Shown in pieces: positions 8,943 through 17,356 of a stretch of DNA of 64,000 bases (the stretch's first letter is position 1; every line of letters begins with the position of its first letter). This stretch comes from Limnothrix sp. FACHB-406 (GTDB taxonomy: Bacteria > Cyanobacteriota > Cyanobacteriia > CACIAM-69d). The DNA is taken from positions 1-64,000 of the forward strand of contig NZ_JACJSP010000009.1 of assembly GCF_014698235.1 (NCBI RefSeq). Direction: 5' to 3'. A program made the position numbers and the translations under genes. The notes beneath the pieces were generated by a model. That model made no database searches. It was not told the origin of the DNA and saw only the letters and a list, made by a program, of their open reading frames with translations.

Positions 8943-10358
8943 ATGGTGATCGCCACGCAACCGACCAATTCGGCTCATTGGGATCTTGAGGCCCAAATTC
9001 GGGAAACCCTCGATCGCCAACGACAGTTTTTTGCCACCGGTCGCCCCCGCGATTTGGAATTTCGGCGCGACCAATTAACCAAGCTGCGCCAAGCGATTCA
9101 GGCCAAGCAGGACGCGATCGTGGCGGCGGTACAACAGGACTTGGGCCGACCGGAATATGAGGCCTATTTTGAATTGGCTTCGATCGCAGAAGTTGACGGG
9201 GCCCTGAAAAATTTGACCCAATGGGCCAAGCCCCAAAAGGCCAAGTTGTCGATCGATCAATGGCCGGGTTCCGCTTGGATTGAACCGCAACCCCTGGGGG
9301 TGGCGTTGATTATTGGCCCCTGGAACTATCCCTTTTCTTTGGCGATTTCACCGTTGGTGGGGGCGATCGCGGCGGGAAATTGCGCGATCGTGAAACCCTC
9401 GGAAGTGGCTCCGGCCACGGCGGCAGTGGTGGCAACCCTGATTCGGGAAACCTTTGACCCGTCTTTTGTGGCGGTGTTTGAAGGGGATGCTGCCACCAGC
9501 CAAGCCCTGTTGGCCAACAAGTTTGACCATATTTTCTTCACGGGTGGGACGGCCATTGGGCGCATTGTGATGGCAGCGGCGGCCCAGCACCTCACGCCGG
9601 TCACCCTGGAGTTGGGGGGCAAGAGTCCTTGCTTTGTGACGGCGGATGCCAATTTGGCGATCGCGGCGAAGCGGATCGCTTGGGGCAAATTCCTCAACGC
9701 TGGCCAAACTTGCATCGCACCGGATTATCTTTTGGTCGATCGGGCGGTGATGCCGGAGTTGCTGGCCCAATTGCGCGGGGCGGTCACGGCATTTTATGGA
9801 ACCGATCCGGCCCAGAGTGGGGATTTTGGGCGAATTATTAACGATCGCCAGTTCGATCGCCTGGCTGCGTTGCTGGAGTCTGGGAAACCGTTCTTGGGCG
9901 GCCAACACAACCGGGCCGATCGCTACATTGCCCCCACCATCCTCACCGATGTGGATTGGGACAGCCCCGTGATGGCCGATGAAATCTTTGGGCCCATTCT
10001 GCCGGTGTTGCCCTACGACCAACTGGATCAGGCGATCGCCCAAGTGAACAGTCGCCCCAAACCTCTGGCGCTGTATGTGTTTTCGGAAAATACCCAAACC
10101 CAACGCTACTTGCTCGATCGCACCAGTTCCGGCGGCGCTTGCATCAATGAAACGGTGATGCATGTGGGTTGTCCGTCGCTGCCCTTTGGCGGGGTGGGCG
10201 ACAGCGGCATCGGCAGCTATCACGGCAAGGCCAGCTTTGACACCTTCTCGCACCATCGCAGCGTTTTGAAGAAGGCCACTTGGCTCGATTTAGATTGGCG
10301 CTATGCCCCCTATGCCCAAAAGGTCGGCCTGATTAAAAAATTGCTGGGTATGGGTTAG
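8943..10358 (+). CDS. Aldehyde dehydrogenase, class 3-like (fatty aldehyde type)
   Basis: A 471-residue NAD(P)-dependent dehydrogenase predicted to oxidise aldehydes to acids. Visible signatures are GPWNYPF at about 125-131 in the cofactor fold, FTGGTAIGR at 199-207, catalytic-base Glu223 in LELGGKSP, and nucleophile Cys257 in NAGQTC. The short length and lack of an N-terminal extension fit the class 3 group, which includes cyanobacterial enzymes for long-chain and apocarotenoid aldehydes; the physiological substrate is inference. Start ATG 8943. The C-terminal stretch after residue about 440 (WLDLDWRYAPY) is typical of this subgroup. It is in the same direction as the flavodiiron gene but 420 bp apart, with repeat hairpins between, so probably not co-transcribed. 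Confidence 0.94.
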   Translation: MVIATQPTNSAHWDLEAQIRETLDRQRQFFATGRPRDLEFRRDQLTKLRQAIQAKQDAIVAAVQQDLGRPEYEAYFELASIAEVDGALKNLTQWAKPQKAKLSIDQWPGSAWIEPQPLGVALIIGPWNYPFSLAISPLVGAIAAGNCAIVKPSEVAPATAAVVATLIRETFDPSFVAVFEGDAATSQALLANKFDHIFFTGGTAIGRIVMAAAAQHLTPVTLELGGKSPCFVTADANLAIAAKRIAWGKFLNAGQTCIAPDYLLVDRAVMPELLAQLRGAVTAFYGTDPAQSGDFGRIINDRQFDRLAALLESGKPFLGGQHNRADRYIAPTILTDVDWDSPVMADEIFGPILPVLPYDQLDQAIAQVNSRPKPLALYVFSENTQTQRYLLDRTSSGGACINETVMHVGCPSLPFGGVGDSGIGSYHGKASFDTFSHHRSVLKKATWLDLDWRYAPYAQKVGLIKKLLGMG

Positions 10359-10397
10359 AACCGGCGATCCTCCCGATCCCTCCCGATCCGCAAAGAT

Positions 10398-10553
10398 AAG
10401 GGGCTTCAGCCCCTTCACTGGCTTCAACTTAACGAAATTGTCGTTCTAGCGACTCTCGGGTTGCCCTCACCCCAACCCCTCTCCCAGAGCGGGAGAGGGG
10501 CTATTCTGACTCCCCTTCTCCCGACTTGGGAGAAGGGGCTGGGGGATGAGGGA
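10398..10553. repeat. Compound hairpin repeats between the aldh and flavodiiron genes
   Basis: First comes a short palindrome at 10398-10415 (aaggggct, tc, agcccctt), a relative of the element at 8591. At about 10463-10553 is a compound repeat: ccctcaccccaacccctc, then a hairpin (ctcccagagcgggag), then a second one (cttctcccgacttgggagaag), closing with ctgggggatgaggg, which pairs with the first segment. The whole can fold as two hairpins inside an outer stem. Repeats of this ccctcaccc-aacccctctccc type are widespread between bacterial genes. The rest of the 420-bp spacer (10359-10778) shows no gene. Confidence 0.7.
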
Positions 10554-10778
10554 ATCAGCCATTTTCGCGGTTAAAACAGCTTAAGTTGAAGCGAATGCAG
10601 CCCCTTGCGCCCAAAACCAGGGGTGCTGTGCCAAGACTTCAAGGCTCTGTTCAGCTCCCCTCTCAGATTTGATTAACCAGCCGATTACATTTTGCAAAGC
10701 GATCGCCCGTTGATTGCGCCCACGATCCCGCTAGGATGGCAACTATAGGGATCAGGCTTGAACCACGGAGCCACAGCA

Positions 10779-12515
10779 ATGACGATCGCCACAGCAACCC
10801 CCCCAACGGCCAAACCCCGCGACGTGCAAGTGATGCCGATCGGCCCTGGCACCACCGTGTTGCGATCGCGCACCTGGGAACGCCTGAAATTTGAGATTGA
10901 ATATTCCCTCAAAAAAGGCACTACCGCCAATGCCTATCTAATTCAAGGCGATCAGGTGGCCCTGATTGACCCGCCGGGGCAAACCTTCACCGATGTGTTT
11001 TTGAATAAATTGGCGCAGCGGTTGGGCGATCGGGTGATCGACTACGTTATTTTGGGCCACCTGAACGCCAACCGGGCCGCCACCATTGAAAGGCTCCTGG
11101 AAGCCAGCCAGCCCCCCCGCTTCATTTGCTCCAACCCGGCGGCCATCACCCTGCGATCGCTCTTTCCCGATCGGGACTTGGTGATCGAGGTGGTGCGTGG
11201 CGAAGAAACTCTTGATCTGGGCCAAGGTCACCTGCTGAAATTCATTCCGATTCCGACTCCCCGTTGGCCCGATGGCATGGTTACCTACGACCCCGCCAGC
11301 CAAATTGCCTTCACCGACAAGCTTTACGGGGCCCATGTTTGCGGCGATCAGATTTTTGATGAGGGTTGGCAGATTTACGAGGACGATCGGCGGTTTTATT
11401 ACGACTGCCTGCACGCTTCCCAGTCCAAACAGGTCAGCACCGCCCTTGATAAATTAGACGACCTGCCCGCCGCCACCTACGCGCCGGGCCACGGGCCGAT
11501 CGTGCGCTATGGCTTTGCGGAACTGCGCCACGCCTATCGCCACTGGACGCAACAGCAGACAGAAAAGGAACTTTCCGTAGCCCTGATTTTTGCCTCGGCC
11601 TATGGCAACACGGCCGCCGTGGCCCAAAGCATTGCCCGAGGCATCACCAAGGCCGGCGTGGCGGTGGAGTCGATCAACTGCGAATATTTGGATCCCGAGG
11701 AAATTAAAGGGGCGATCGAGAAATGCGCCGGTTTCATCATCGGCTCCCCCACCTTGGGCGGCCATGCTCCCACCCAAATCCAAACGGCCCTGGGCATTGT
11801 TCTGAACAGCGCTGACAAGAGCAAACCCGCCGGGGTGTTCGGTTCCTTTGGTTGGAGCGGCGAGGCGATCGACCTGTTGGAAAGCAAGCTCCAGGACGGG
11901 GGCTACCAATTTGCCATGCCCACGATCCGGGTCAAATTTGCCCCCACCCAAGCGGTCTTGCAACAGTGCGAAGAGGCGGGCACGGACTTTGCCCAGGCCC
12001 TGCAACGGGCCAACAAACGTCGCGCTCCCAAACCGGCCGCCGGTACGGCCGATCGCACGGCCCAGGCCGTTGGGCGCGTGGTGGGTTCCCTGTGCGTGGT
12101 CACCGCCAGCCAGGATGATGTGCAAACCGCCATGCTGGCCTCCTGGGTCTCCCAAGCCACCTTCAAGCCACCGGGGGTGACGATCGCCGTGGCCAAGGAA
12201 CGGGCGATCGAGTCCCTAATGCATGAGGGTTCGCAGTTTGTCCTGAACGTGTTGGCGGAAGGCAAACAACTGCGGCGGCACTTCATGAAAAACTTCCCGC
12301 CAGGGGCCGATCGGTTCGAGGGGTTACAGGTGGAAACCGCCAGCAATGGTTGCCCGGTGTTGACCGATGCTCTGGCTTTTCTGGAATGCACCGTGCGCAG
12401 TCGCATGGAATGTGGCGATCACTGGGTGGTTTATGCCACTGCCAACAGCGGCAAAGTGCTCGACACCACAGGAGTCACGGCGGTTCACCACCGGCGATCG
12501 GGCAGCCAATACTAA
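10779..12515 (+). CDS. Flavodiiron protein with non-canonical diiron site (Flv1/Flv4 type)
   Basis: A 578-residue three-domain protein: a metallo-beta-lactamase fold (about 20-255), a flavodoxin domain (about 268-410, [13 protein letters not shown]) and a C-terminal flavin reductase domain (about 430-575, [20 protein letters not shown]). This fusion is specific to oxygenic phototrophs, where such proteins reduce O2 downstream of photosystem I or protect photosystem II. The canonical metal motif H-x-E-x-D-H reads H-L-N-A-N-R at 94-99, an expected His is Arg162, and an expected Asp is Lys181; His238 is kept. This matches the Flv1/Flv4 class, which works as a heterodimer with Flv3/Flv2; no partner gene is in the window. 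ATG 10779 is preceded by acggag; an upstream in-frame TTG (10758) is less likely. Confidence 0.92.
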   Translation: MTIATATPPTAKPRDVQVMPIGPGTTVLRSRTWERLKFEIEYSLKKGTTANAYLIQGDQVALIDPPGQTFTDVFLNKLAQRLGDRVIDYVILGHLNANRAATIERLLEASQPPRFICSNPAAITLRSLFPDRDLVIEVVRGEETLDLGQGHLLKFIPIPTPRWPDGMVTYDPASQIAFTDKLYGAHVCGDQIFDEGWQIYEDDRRFYYDCLHASQSKQVSTALDKLDDLPAATYAPGHGPIVRYGFAELRHAYRHWTQQQTEKELSVALIFASAYGNTAAVAQSIARGITKAGVAVESINCEYLDPEEIKGAIEKCAGFIIGSPTLGGHAPTQIQTALGIVLNSADKSKPAGVFGSFGWSGEAIDLLESKLQDGGYQFAMPTIRVKFAPTQAVLQQCEEAGTDFAQALQRANKRRAPKPAAGTADRTAQAVGRVVGSLCVVTASQDDVQTAMLASWVSQATFKPPGVTIAVAKERAIESLMHEGSQFVLNVLAEGKQLRRHFMKNFPPGADRFEGLQVETASNGCPVLTDALAFLECTVRSRMECGDHWVVYATANSGKVLDTTGVTAVHHRRSGSQY

Positions 12516-12580
12516 AACACCGCGCTGCAATACCGTACTGCAATACCACACTACCCCTTGCCCCTTTTTGCCGCCCGACC

Positions 12581-13249
12581 ATGGCCCGCTACGTCCTGTT
12601 TTATAAGCCCTTTCAGGTGATGAGCCAATTTAGCCCCTCCGAGGGCAAGGCCACCCTGAAGGACTTTATTGATGTGCCTGAGATCTACCCGATCGGGCGG
12701 TTGGATTGGGACAGCGAAGGGTTAATGCTGCTGTCAGACGATGGGCCGCTGCAACATCGGTTAAGTGATCCCCGCTGGGGCCATCCCCGCACCTACTGGG
12801 CCCAGGTGGAACAGATTCCCCCGGATCAGGCGATCGCCCAACTGCAACGGGGTGTGACCATTCAAGACTACCGAACCCGCCCCGCTCAGGTGCGTCTGTT
12901 GCCCGAGGAGCCAACCCTGCCGCCTCGCGATCCGCCCATTCGGTTTCGGAAATCCGTGCCCACCGCCTGGTTGGAGTTAACCCTCACCGAGGGCCGCAAT
13001 CGCCAGGTGCGACGGATGACGGCGGCCGTGGGCCATCCCACCTTGCGCTTGGTGCGGGTGGCGATCGGATCGCTCACCTTGGCGGGGTTGGAGCCGGGCC
13101 AGTGGCGCTTTCTGACCGCAACGGAACTAGCCAGCCTGCGGGCGATCGCCCAATCTTCCCAGCCAGCCTCGGCGGCCAGGGGTGAACCCACTGCGCGATC
13201 GCCCCGAAGTCGCCCGGCCAAACGTCGGGGGCGATCGGCGCGATCGTAA
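12581..13249 (+). CDS. RsuA/RluE-family rRNA pseudouridine synthase
   Basis: A 222-residue enzyme predicted to convert a specific uridine of rRNA to pseudouridine. The catalytic motif G-R-L-D-W-D-S-E-G (about residues 43-51) contains the nucleophile Asp. [19 protein letters not shown] follows, and [13 protein letters not shown] near residue 130 is the family's C-terminal motif. It lacks the N-terminal S4 domain of RsuA/RluB, which fits the RluE/RluF-like short form beginning [12 protein letters not shown]. The C-terminal 35 residues are a basic Ser/Pro/Arg-rich tail ([17 protein letters not shown]). The frame is open back to 12350 inside the flavodiiron gene, but homology starts at ATG 12581, 65 bp after that gene, so the two may share a transcript. 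Confidence 0.93.
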   Translation: MARYVLFYKPFQVMSQFSPSEGKATLKDFIDVPEIYPIGRLDWDSEGLMLLSDDGPLQHRLSDPRWGHPRTYWAQVEQIPPDQAIAQLQRGVTIQDYRTRPAQVRLLPEEPTLPPRDPPIRFRKSVPTAWLELTLTEGRNRQVRRMTAAVGHPTLRLVRVAIGSLTLAGLEPGQWRFLTATELASLRAIAQSSQPASAARGEPTARSPRSRPAKRRGRSARS

Positions 13250-13327
13250 GCCGCCTCGGAAAACCCACTTCCAAGGGCGACTTCCTTAAAATGGCCATGG
13301 AATCCCCATCGTTCGTTAGGCCGGGCC

Positions 13328-14203
13328 ATGCGCTATCGCATCCATCACGCAATTCATTACACCTATAGCCAACCCGTCGAACTTGGCCCCCATACCCTGC
13401 GATTGCGGCCCCGTTGCGATGGATCCCAGGTCTTGCACGATTTTCAGCTTCAGGTGTCACCGCACCCCCTGGGTTTAGCCGATATTTTTGACCTGGAAGG
13501 CAACACGGTCATTCAAAGTTGGTTTAACCGAGATCTGGTGGAGTCCTTGCATGTGAAGGCCACCAGCATTGTGGAAACCCTGCGATCGAACCCGTTTAAC
13601 TTTTTGCTGGAACCTTGGGCCCTGTCGCTCCCCTTTGACTATCCCGCCTCAACGCTGGCCCAAGTGCGACCTTACCTGAGCGATCAACGGTTGGGGGGCG
13701 ATCGACTCGATCCCGCCATTTGGGAGTTGGCCCAAGGGTTGCTTTACAAAAACCATGGCAACACCCTGGAATTTTTGGGCGACTTGAACCAAACAGTCTA
13801 TAACCACTGTTGCTATCAGCAGCGAGAAACCGGTGACCCAATGCCACCGGGCATGACTTGGCGGCGCAAAACCGGCTCCTGTCGTGATTTGTCGGTGTTG
13901 TTTATGGAGGTTTGCCGGGTGGTGGGCTTGGCGGTGCGGTTTGTCAGCGGCTATGAGGCGGGTGACCCCAAATTACCCGAAAAGCACCTGCACGCCTGGG
14001 TTGAAGTCTTTTTGCCGGGGGCCGGGTGGCGAGGCTATGACCCCACCCAAGGGCTGGTCACGGCCGATCGGCATATTCCCCTGGCTGCCAGCGCTTTTCC
14101 TCAAAACACGGCCCCCATGCCGGGCACGTTTCGCGGGCGATCGGCCTCGGCCCACATGACCTTTGAATTAGAAATCGAGCCGCTGGATCCAATTAGATCC
14201 TGA
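13328..14203 (+). CDS. Transglutaminase-like domain protein
   Basis: A 291-residue cytoplasmic protein with an N-terminal beta domain typical of bacterial transglutaminase-like proteins (MRYRIHHAIHYTYSQPVELG) and a papain-fold core. The catalytic triad is visible as Cys in TGSCRDLS (about 181), His in KHLHAWVEVF (about 220) and Asp in GYDPTQG (about 237). Family members are proteases or amide-bond enzymes, often in operons with alpha-E/circularly permuted ATP-grasp proteins; those partners are absent here, so the substrate is unknown. Start ATG 13328. It follows the pseudouridine synthase by 78 bp on the same strand and converges with the response regulator gene at 14357. Confidence 0.9.
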   Translation: MRYRIHHAIHYTYSQPVELGPHTLRLRPRCDGSQVLHDFQLQVSPHPLGLADIFDLEGNTVIQSWFNRDLVESLHVKATSIVETLRSNPFNFLLEPWALSLPFDYPASTLAQVRPYLSDQRLGGDRLDPAIWELAQGLLYKNHGNTLEFLGDLNQTVYNHCCYQQRETGDPMPPGMTWRRKTGSCRDLSVLFMEVCRVVGLAVRFVSGYEAGDPKLPEKHLHAWVEVFLPGAGWRGYDPTQGLVTADRHIPLAASAFPQNTAPMPGTFRGRSASAHMTFELEIEPLDPIRS

Positions 14204-14268
14204 TTATTTCAACTGGATTGCAGCCCTTGCCTTAATTACTAAGTACAGTCGCCTGTAGTCGCCCGTAG

Positions 14269-14285
14269 GGTGGGCACTGCCCACC
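14269..14285. repeat. Dispersed ggtgggca palindrome
   Basis: A perfect 8-bp inverted repeat with a 1-nt centre (ggtgggca, c, tgcccacc) lies in the convergent spacer between the transglutaminase-like gene and the response regulator gene. Palindromes of this gtagggtgggca type recur between genes in many cyanobacteria. Here it could act as a bidirectional transcription end. It follows a minor repeat of agtcgcc at 14247-14262. Confidence 0.55.
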
Positions 14286-14356
14286 GAACCGTTGCTTCAT
14301 GGCATTTGCGATATGACGTGCCGATTATTTTAGGTATAAGGCTGTATTGGAAATTA

Positions 14357-14734
14357 TTAGGAAGACCAGCCCAAAATCTGACAAATGGAATCTCCCAACA
14401 CCAAGGGATCAAATGGCTTGGTAACCACTGCGGCCGCCTTCAAATGGGCATAGCGTTGGCGATCGGCCGCTTGCACCTTGGCGGTCAACAAAATGACAGG
14501 AATATGACTGGTGGAGGGATTTTTTTGCAATGCTTCCAAGGTTGCCGTGCCATCCATTTGTGGCATCATCACATCCAACAAAATTGCGTCAGGTTGTTGG
14601 GCCGCAGCCACGGCAATTCCTTCAGCACCGGAAGCCGCCAGCAACACCTGCCAACCATTACAAACTTCCAGACCAATGCGCGCAATTTCTCGCATGTCTG
14701 GTTCATCATCAATAACAAGCACTTGTTTAGTCAT
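14357..14734 (-). CDS. Single-domain CheY-like response regulator
   Basis: A 125-residue stand-alone receiver domain. Visible are the acidic pocket (VLVIDDEPDM), the phospho-acceptor Asp in AILLDVMMPQMDG (about 57), the switch Thr in VILLTAK and the invariant Lys in VVTKPFDP. There is no output domain, so it presumably acts by protein contact in a phosphorelay. ATG 14734 (MTKQVLVIDD) is the natural start; the open frame continues 26 residues upstream into sequence unlike a receiver. The AT-rich repeat region 14735-15166 separates it from the large OmpR-type regulator upstream on the same strand, which carries an Hpt domain and is a candidate partner (inference). Confidence 0.92.
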   Translation of the reverse strand: MTKQVLVIDDEPDMREIARIGLEVCNGWQVLLAASGAEGIAVAAAQQPDAILLDVMMPQMDGTATLEALQKNPSTSHIPVILLTAKVQAADRQRYAHLKAAAVVTKPFDPLVLGDSICQILGWSS

Positions 14735-15166
14735 CGGAGATGGAGAGGAAAATATGAATTGCGGAAAAATTGCAGAAAATATGAATTGTGGACTTTTTTC
14801 GTATGCACCCAAGAGCCATGGCTAGTCCAGGAATTCAATCAAGTGCCATCGGATTCAGTCAAGCAGTCTAACTGGCTTAGGGAGTGCCAGCAGCACCATC
14901 AGCCTTGTTCATCAGTTTAATTAATTGGGTTATCAGTTTCACCGAACAAACTCAATTGATTAATTTAACCAAGTCATTCAACTAATTAATCAAATTAATG
15001 AATTTAATCAAATTGAGTTAATCGAGTTCATTAGCTCAATTTACCAATTGATTAATTGAGTGCAACCAGTTGATTGAATGGGTTAAATTCAGTTAAGTTG
15101 AGTCAAGTCCATGAATCTAATTCATTCCAGTTAATTATTCCAGTTCATCAAGCCAATTAAAGCCAA
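14735..15166. other. AT-rich spacer with repeated attaatt/caattgatt motifs
   Basis: This 432-bp spacer has no gene. From about 14910 to 15175 it consists of interspersed short motifs such as attaatt, caattgatt, aatttaa and gttaat, with ttaattaa-like palindromes, and is far more AT-rich than the flanking genes. It is the leader region of the regulator at 14357 and the 3' side of the regulator at 15167 (both minus). The pattern could be a degenerate repeat array or an AT-rich regulatory tract. Confidence 0.5.
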
Positions 15167-17101
15167 TTAATATTTACTGATTGGTTTGGTGGCTCGGCCA
15201 TTGAACAATTCTGATCGACTGGCTCGAATGAGCTGTTGTCGCAGACTATCCGCCAATTCCTCAGCACTTGGAAGCTCTAGGATACAGGCAGTTGCCCCGG
15301 CTTGGTAGAGTCGATCGAGGGTTTGGGGCGAGGCTTCGGAGGCAAAAACAATCACCGGGATTCGCCGCCCGCCAAATCCCTCGCTGCGGAGGGCCCTCGT
15401 CCATAAAACGCCTCCCCAGGGACTGCTATCGGCCGCCAGCAAAATGAGATCCGGCCGGCTGGCGGCCATGCTGGCGCTGACTCGTTGGGGTTGGGAAACG
15501 GCGGCCAGCGTCCATTGTTGTTGCTGGCAACAGCGCCTTACCAGGTTGTTGGCGTTGTTAGACAGGCCAATGGCCAGAATTCGCAGATTGCCCCCAATGC
15601 GTTGTTCGGTTTGGTACTGACTGAGGGCTTGGATCAGGGGCGTGATCGGGCGATCGACTGCCCAATCGGTGTCCCAGCCTTCGTTCGCAAATTGCAGCAG
15701 ATCATTGGGGTCAAACTGCTCCATCAGGGCGATCGTGATCAGGGATGGTTGGCGCTGGCGCAAGCTGGGCAATACCGCCAGAAAATCGGCCCGCTCCGAA
15801 TCGCTCCAATCCATAATTACCACACTGGGCAAGGCGGTGGCAGGTTGTGTGAGCCAAGTGGTAGGAGAACTGGGCAGCGCCAGGTCAATCAGGGCCCCTT
15901 CTTGGGCGATGGCGGCGGCCAGGGCCTGAGACCAGCGGCTGTTATTGCCCAAATAAACCAGCCGTAGGCGATTGTGTTCGATTTGCTGGCGGCTTTGAAT
16001 TTCGCGGCGCAGGTCACCCACCAGGGAAATCAGGGTTTGGTGGGCTAGTTGCAGGACGCTGTGGCGATTGGTGGCCGTTGGACTCGTGGCGGCCGAATTG
16101 GCGGCGAAACCAAAGCTGTTGGGGTCAGGAGGGCTATGGGGATCCTGGGCGTAGGGTTGCAGTTGTTGTAGCTGTTCTTCAATGGCGCGGGCCAGTTGGG
16201 AACCGCGCACTAAGCCAAACGGCCCCAAGGAGCCGATCAGTTTGTGGGCATCTTCCAGGGCCCGCAGGCGATCGGCTTCGCAGAGGCGATCGGCCCCAAT
16301 GCCCGCTGTGACTCGCTCCAGGGATTCCAGTCGCTCATAGATCATCCCTTCAAAGCGTTCCCAGGCGCGATCGAGCGCTGAGCGCAACCGCAGGGACACA
16401 TCCCCATCCTGGGGTTCCGGTACCTGAGCACTCCCGGGCCGTAGCCGGTAGCCCATGCCATAAACCGTTTCAATGAGATCCCGCGCTCCCACCAGGGCCA
16501 ACTTGCGCCGCACGCCTTTGATGTGGGCTTTGACGGTTTCTTCACCGGGAAAATCGCCCACAGACCACAGGTGTTCGAGGATGGCGTTGCGGGAAAACAA
16601 CCGCCGGGGATGGCGCAAAAACAATTCCAGGAGGCTGTATTCCTTGGGGCTGAGGTTGATGGGGCGATTGCTATAGGTCACTTGACCGGCGCTCGGATCC
16701 AAACGCAGGGGGCCCCATTCCAACACGGGCGCATCGGTCGATCGCTGGCGGCGCAACAGGGCCCGCACCCGCGCCATCAGTTCTTGGACGGTGCAAGGCT
16801 TGACCACATAATCATCGGCCCCGGCATCTAGACCCTTTACCTTGTCTTCGGTTTCGCCCTTGGCGGTCAACAGCAAGATGGGCCCCGTGTACTTTTCCCG
16901 CCGCAGATGGCGACACAGACTCAGGCCATCCAGTCGGGGCAGGGTCACATCCAGAATAATCAGGTCATAGGTAAACGATCGGGTGTAGTCCAGTCCCTCT
17001 TGCCCATCCTCAGCCACATCCACTACATAGAACTGCTCCGCCAGGGCTGCGCCGAGCGTGTGGGAAATGGCTGGGTCATCTTCAACTAACAGGAATCTCA
17101 C
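15167..17101 (-). CDS. OmpR-type response regulator with extra Hpt and two degenerate receiver-like domains
   Basis: A 644-residue regulator. In order: a receiver (1-120; VEDDP pocket, phospho-acceptor Asp in LIILDVTLPRLDG, Lys in VVKPCTV); an OmpR/PhoB winged helix (130-225; LSPKEYSLLELFLRHP, TVKAHIKGVRRKL, IETVYGMGYRLRPG); an Hpt-like helical domain (about 250-330; EDAHKLIGSLGPFG with a candidate phosphorylatable His); and two receiver-like folds (about 385-500 with VVIMDWS, and 510-635 with DLILLAADSS ... PVIVFASEAS). The two C-terminal domains lack a full acidic pocket and are probably non-phosphorylated interaction modules. GTG 17101 begins just before the receiver fold; a TTG at 17125 is possible. 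Cognate kinase unknown. Confidence 0.9.
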   Translation of the reverse strand: MRFLLVEDDPAISHTLGAALAEQFYVVDVAEDGQEGLDYTRSFTYDLIILDVTLPRLDGLSLCRHLRREKYTGPILLLTAKGETEDKVKGLDAGADDYVVKPCTVQELMARVRALLRRQRSTDAPVLEWGPLRLDPSAGQVTYSNRPINLSPKEYSLLELFLRHPRRLFSRNAILEHLWSVGDFPGEETVKAHIKGVRRKLALVGARDLIETVYGMGYRLRPGSAQVPEPQDGDVSLRLRSALDRAWERFEGMIYERLESLERVTAGIGADRLCEADRLRALEDAHKLIGSLGPFGLVRGSQLARAIEEQLQQLQPYAQDPHSPPDPNSFGFAANSAATSPTATNRHSVLQLAHQTLISLVGDLRREIQSRQQIEHNRLRLVYLGNNSRWSQALAAAIAQEGALIDLALPSSPTTWLTQPATALPSVVIMDWSDSERADFLAVLPSLRQRQPSLITIALMEQFDPNDLLQFANEGWDTDWAVDRPITPLIQALSQYQTEQRIGGNLRILAIGLSNNANNLVRRCCQQQQWTLAAVSQPQRVSASMAASRPDLILLAADSSPWGGVLWTRALRSEGFGGRRIPVIVFASEASPQTLDRLYQAGATACILELPSAEELADSLRQQLIRASRSELFNGRATKPISKY

Positions 17102-17286
17102 GCAACTTCGCAGAAACGGTATCAATCTTCCACAGAATCATGGGCAAATCCAAACGGGGGCGCTCCGGGATGAGATTTAACAGTTTTTAACAGACCTGAC
17201 CCAGGGATCGCGGGCGGGCGGGGTCGGAGCTTGGGATGCGCCCCTGATTTTTCGATCGCTGAATCCCATGGAGTCCGATCCAGATG

Positions 17287-17356
17287 CTTCAACCTGCTTC
17301 AACCTGCTTCAACCTGCTTCAACCTGCTGCAACTTGCATTAATTTGCATTAATGTG
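17287..17356. repeat. 10-bp tandem repeat containing the murE stop codon
   Basis: Four exact copies of cttcaacctg (17287-17326) are followed by the related decamers ctgcaacttg, cattaatttg and cattaatgtg, giving seven units in register. The stop codon of minus-strand murE (17349-17351) is within the last unit. The spacer 17102-17286 on its far side shows no gene. Confidence 0.85.

Noticed and set aside
9348-10256. A 302-codon open frame on minus, antisense to the aldehyde dehydrogenase gene
   Set aside because: It is a frame shadow of a clear family gene on plus and encodes no recognisable domain. The same holds for 11454-12155 opposite the flavodiiron gene and 45308-46345 opposite ftsH2.
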